Of a stretch of DNA of 42,139 nucleotides, positions 39,527 through 42,139 are shown piece after piece (within the stretch, counting starts at the first letter, position 1; each line of letters opens with the position of its first letter). The DNA comes from a bacterium (GTDB lineage: Bacteria > Actinomycetota > Acidimicrobiia > Acidimicrobiales > Bin134), in contig JAPPMA010000086.1 of the NCBI GenBank assembly GCA_028819295.1, positions 25,380 to 67,518 on the forward strand. The letters run 5' to 3'. The position numbers were made by a program, and so were the translations under genes. The notes below the pieces were generated by a model, which saw nothing but the letters and a program-made list of their open reading frames with translations, had not been told where the DNA came from and made no database searches.

Positions 39527-40090
39527 CTAGCCCCCGTAGTTCATGCGGGTGTCCTCCATGCGGAGGACGGGGGTGTCCTCGTCGGCCTGGAAACCGCAGT
39601 CCACCACCTCGCCGATGAACAGGGTGTGGGCCCCGGTGACCACCGCGTCGCGCACCTCGCAGTCGAGATAGGCGGGGGCGCAGTCCAAGATGGGCGCGCC
39701 GGTGACGCCGTCGTGGAACGCGAAGCCGTTGAGGGTCCTGGCCGCCAAATCAACCTCAACCGGCTTGGTGAACTTGCGCACGATGGCCCGGTCATCGCGG
39801 GCGATGGTACACAGGCTGAACACCCCGCCCTCGGTGATGAGCTCGTGGGTGTAGGCCGGATGCTCGACGCCGATCCCCACCAGCTTGGGCTCGAACGCTA
39901 GCTGCGTGGCCCAGTTGAGGGTCATGCCGTTGCGCCGCTCCCCCGCTCTCGACCCCACCACGTACAGCCCATAGGGCAGGCTCCACAAGACCCGCCTGCG
40001 GTGCCGGTCATAGGCGTCTTGGGCCTCGGGGTCGTCCCCCACGCGATCCGGGAACGGGCCAATGGGGCCGGTGCCGCCCGGTGCCGCCAT
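39527..40090 (-). CDS. Flavin reductase-like (FMN-binding split-barrel) protein
   Basis: 187 residues. The flavin reductase domain is recognised from GLYVVGSRAGERRNGMTLNWATQLAFEPKLVGIGV, EGGVFSLCTIA and APAYLDCEVRD; the late GDPD-like tail is absent. It may supply reduced FMN or bind flavin; no partner oxygenase is nearby. The first codons (GGCGGCACCGG) form a 10-bp repeat. It begins one base after the DUF3151 stop. Confidence 0.85.
   Translation of the reverse strand: MAAPGGTGPIGPFPDRVGDDPEAQDAYDRHRRRVLWSLPYGLYVVGSRAGERRNGMTLNWATQLAFEPKLVGIGVEHPAYTHELITEGGVFSLCTIARDDRAIVRKFTKPVEVDLAARTLNGFAFHDGVTGAPILDCAPAYLDCEVRDAVVTGAHTLFIGEVVDCGFQADEDTPVLRMEDTRMNYGG
40068..40090. repeat. 10-bp repeat at the flavin-reductase-like gene start
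   Basis: On the minus strand GGCGGCACCGG occurs twice with a 10-base period starting at the G of the ATG. It is short and GC-rich, so weaker than the others. Confidence 0.6.
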
Positions 40091-40091
40091 C

Positions 40092-40538
40092 TCACTCTCT
40101 CCAATCGGCTGGGGGCCAGGACGGATCGAGCTGGTGCAGAAAGTGCAGGCAGCGCTCTTCTTCGTCTCTCTCCCCGATGGCCGCCGCGGTGGCCTGCAAT
40201 CCGGCCAGGGCCCGCAGAAAGCCCCGGTTCACCTCGTGAGCCCAGTACACGTAGCCCGACCCCCGCCACCCGTTTTGGCGCAACCGGTCCAACCCCCGGT
40301 GATACCCCACCCGGAAGGCGGCATAGGCCTCGGCATGGTCGCGGGCCAGCAGCCCCAGTCGGGCCCAGCCATCCAGGAATCGGGGGAAGCGAGACACCAC
40401 TTCGGCCACCGCGGCCCGCCTTCGGTCTTCAGGTCGGCCCATAGCCTCGGCCAATGCGGCCACCGCTTGGGGAGGCTCCGGGTCCAGGATCGTCTCGGGG
40501 GGACCCGATCGGGTCAGATTCACCGGCGCGTCGGTCAT
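40092..40538 (-). CDS. DUF3151 family protein
   Basis: 148 residues from ATG 40538 (MTDAPVNLTRSGPPETILDPEPP). The family core is present: VVSRFPRFLDGWARLGLLARDHAEAYAAFRVGYHRGLDRLRQNGWRGSGYVYWAHEVNRGFLRALAGLQ and IGERDEEERC. Actinobacterial protein of unknown function, predicted helical and cytoplasmic. It lies between pyruvate kinase and the flavin-reductase-like gene on the same strand. Confidence 0.93.
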   Translation of the reverse strand: MTDAPVNLTRSGPPETILDPEPPQAVAALAEAMGRPEDRRRAAVAEVVSRFPRFLDGWARLGLLARDHAEAYAAFRVGYHRGLDRLRQNGWRGSGYVYWAHEVNRGFLRALAGLQATAAAIGERDEEERCLHFLHQLDPSWPPADWRE

Positions 40539-40557
40539 GGGCGCAATCCTTCTATGG

Positions 40558-41976
40558 TCAGCGGACGCGCACCAAGCGCAGCACATCGGTGGCCTCGGCC
40601 ATGCCGGCCACCACGGCAATCACATCGCCGGGCACAACGTGCCCCGCCTCCTTGGCCAGGCTCAGGGCTTCGTTGACCCGGGCCTCGTAGGTGCCCGACA
40701 CCAGAGCGAGCATCGGCGTGACCCCCCAGCTAAGCGTGAGCTGCTGAACGGTGCGCTCGGTGGCGCTGAACCCCAGGATGGCCGTTTGGGGGCGGAACCG
40801 GGCCATCGACCGCACGGTGAAGCCCGATGCCGAGATGCACACGATGGCGGCCAGATTGAGCTCGTTGGCCGTGGTCGCCGCGGCGCCGGTCATGGCGTCG
40901 GTCACCGAGGTGGGCGCGTCCGCGTCGGTCATGCGCAGCCGCCGGATGTTCTCGCCCCAGTGGACATAGTCGAACTCCTCATCAGCCCGCTCGGCGATTC
41001 GGGCCATGGTGGCCACCGTGGCCACGGGATGGGCGCCGATGGCCGTCTCCGCCGACAGCATGACCGCGCTGGTGCCGTCGAACACCGCGTTGGCCACATC
41101 CGACACCTCGGCCCGGGTAGGAGTGGACGCTTGGACCATTGAGTCCAGCATCTGGGTGGCGGTGATCACCGGCAGGCCGCCGGCGATGCAGTCGCGGATG
41201 ATCCGCTTCTGAAGATGCGGGGTCTCCTCCATGAGGCACTCGGTGCCCAGATCACCGCGGGCCACCATGATGCCCGCCGACGCCTCGATGATGTCCTCGA
41301 GGTTCTGGACGGCTGCCTGGGTCTCAATCTTGGCGATCACCAGCGGGCCGTCGGGATGGGGCTCCACATTCACCCGCCGGATGTCGTCGCCCGACCGAAC
41401 GAACGAGATGGCCACCATGTCCACCGACTCCTCAATGAACGCATCCAAGCCCTGGAGATCCTCTGGCGTCGGCGTGGACATGCTGAGTCGGTCAGAGGGG
41501 ATGCGGAACCCGGGACGGCCGTGGATCACATCGCCGTGGAGAATCACTCCGACGGCTTTGTCGGCCCCGACATCGGCAATCTGCACCAGCACCTGTCCGT
41601 CGCCCAGTGCAACCTGGTCGCCGACGGCGATGTCGTTGAAGAGGTTCTCATAGTCAACCTCCACCACCTCAGCGGTGCTCTTGGCATCGCCCACCCTGAT
41701 CTCCACCTCGGCATCCACCCGCAGGGGCACGCCGTCGTGGCCGAAGCTGGCCGTTCTAACTTTCGGCCCTGGCAAGTCCACCAACACCCCCACCCGTCGG
41801 CCCGCTTCCTCAGCCACCTGGCGCACAAGGCGCATCCGGCTGAGAGCCTCGTCCAGCGTTCCATGGGCCAACCCGATGCGGGCCACGTCCATGCCCGCGT
41901 CCACCATGGCCCGCAGGGTCTCGGGCGGCTCGGATGCCGGGCCAATCGTGGCGATGATCTTGGTGCGTCGGGTCAC
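40558..41976 (-). CDS. pyk: Pyruvate kinase (likely K+-independent type)
   Basis: Converts phosphoenolpyruvate and ADP to pyruvate and ATP. 472 residues. Motifs: KIIATIGPAS, the substrate loop VAKIETQAAVQNLEDIIEASAGIMVARGDLG, and ATQMLDSMV. K+-site positions differ from K+-dependent enzymes: ARIGLAHG replaces the usual ARLNFSHG, so the Asn and Ser ligands are Gly and Ala; VDLPGPKVRT replaces the usual LDTKGPEIRT, giving Lys where Glu117 is found and Leu at the Thr113 position. This matches known K+-independent pyruvate kinases. The C-terminal allosteric domain is present. Confidence 0.94.
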   Translation of the reverse strand: MTRRTKIIATIGPASEPPETLRAMVDAGMDVARIGLAHGTLDEALSRMRLVRQVAEEAGRRVGVLVDLPGPKVRTASFGHDGVPLRVDAEVEIRVGDAKSTAEVVEVDYENLFNDIAVGDQVALGDGQVLVQIADVGADKAVGVILHGDVIHGRPGFRIPSDRLSMSTPTPEDLQGLDAFIEESVDMVAISFVRSGDDIRRVNVEPHPDGPLVIAKIETQAAVQNLEDIIEASAGIMVARGDLGTECLMEETPHLQKRIIRDCIAGGLPVITATQMLDSMVQASTPTRAEVSDVANAVFDGTSAVMLSAETAIGAHPVATVATMARIAERADEEFDYVHWGENIRRLRMTDADAPTSVTDAMTGAAATTANELNLAAIVCISASGFTVRSMARFRPQTAILGFSATERTVQQLTLSWGVTPMLALVSGTYEARVNEALSLAKEAGHVVPGDVIAVVAGMAEATDVLRLVRVR

Positions 41977-42139
41977 AGGCTTTAACGCTACCGCCCGGTC
42001 GGGTTGATCTTGCGGTCTATGCGGGCCCGTGTACCTGCGGTTATCGACGGGTTCTGCTAGCGGTGTGTCTTGGGTTTATTCGCGCGTGTCCTGCTAGGCA
42101 TCGACGCCCCTCGCTGCGTTGCGCCTCCTTGCCGCACAC
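41977..42139. other. Terminal region without a recognised gene
   Basis: The last ~160 bp, upstream of pyk, show no gene, tRNA or clear promoter. Two similar gt(t/c)ctgctag motifs (about 42051 and 42089) are too short to interpret. Confidence 0.4.

Noticed and set aside
1..42139. tRNA, rRNA or riboswitch genes
   Set aside because: No cloverleaf with a T-loop motif, rRNA segment or known riboswitch core was seen in any intergenic region.

Overview
The window is GC-rich, gene-dense DNA from an actinobacterium. It carries a complete Pup-proteasome locus (mpa, dop, pup, prcB, prcA, pafA, pafB, pafC), a fused F420-biosynthesis gene (fbiC), tatB/tatC next to the paf genes, a trmI homologue beside mpa, and DUF3151 and DUF222/HNH (13E12-type) proteins. 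The proteasome-paf-tat-trmI neighbourhood resembles the mycobacterial one, but gene content and protein divergence suggest an uncultivated high-GC lineage, possibly Acidimicrobiia. That placement is an inference. No rRNA, tRNA or CRISPR array was seen.

Layout. Positions 44-3007 (minus): M20 amidohydrolase, a lipid-kinase-like protein, tatC, tatB. 3042-4687 (plus): glycerophosphodiesterase and an orphan zinc-type ABC ATPase with a His-rich tail. 4684-13985 (minus): one long run transcribed mpa, dop, pup, prcB, prcA, pafA, pafB, pafC, lepB. 14183-14422 (plus): a small ferredoxin divergent from mpa. 14484-18302 (minus): a degenerate PBP4-like protein, a LON-domain protein, three small membrane proteins and trmI. 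18425-25865 (plus): a desaturase, a FIST sensor protein, transketolase, transaldolase and fbiC. 26032-30221 is an accessory island: Phd/VapC toxin-antitoxin pair, secreted protein, truncated transposase, small membrane protein, DUF222/HNH protein. 30432-34581 (minus): DUF2237 and a glycolate oxidase operon glcD-glcE-glcF with a previously unlisted 59-residue protein. 34616-36328 (plus): a ClC channel with CBS domains. 36350-41976 (minus): small Cys protein, phosphoribosyltransferase, RNase D, rhodanese, mobA, flavin reductase-like, DUF3151 and pyruvate kinase. The last 160 bases hold no recognisable gene.

The most unusual signal is a recurring one: short tandem duplications (about 10 to 66 bp) sit exactly on gene borders. 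At two successive junctions of the proteasome operon (prcA-pafA and pafA-pafB) the 5' end of the downstream gene has been duplicated. The extra copies form mini-ORFs of 12, 12 and 18 codons, and every stop overlaps the next start as TGATG, making a stop-restart ladder in front of pafA and pafB. At other borders the last codons and stop of the upstream gene are duplicated (trmI, LON-domain gene, desaturase, HNH gene), or the start of the next gene is (RNase D, rhodanese, flavin reductase).

Functionally, Dop deamidates Pup (which ends GGQ), PafA ligates it to substrates, and Mpa plus PrcAB unfold and degrade them. PafB and PafC are WYL-domain regulators. Transketolase, transaldolase and FbiC form a translationally coupled pentose-phosphate/F420 operon. 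GlcDEF oxidises glycolate.
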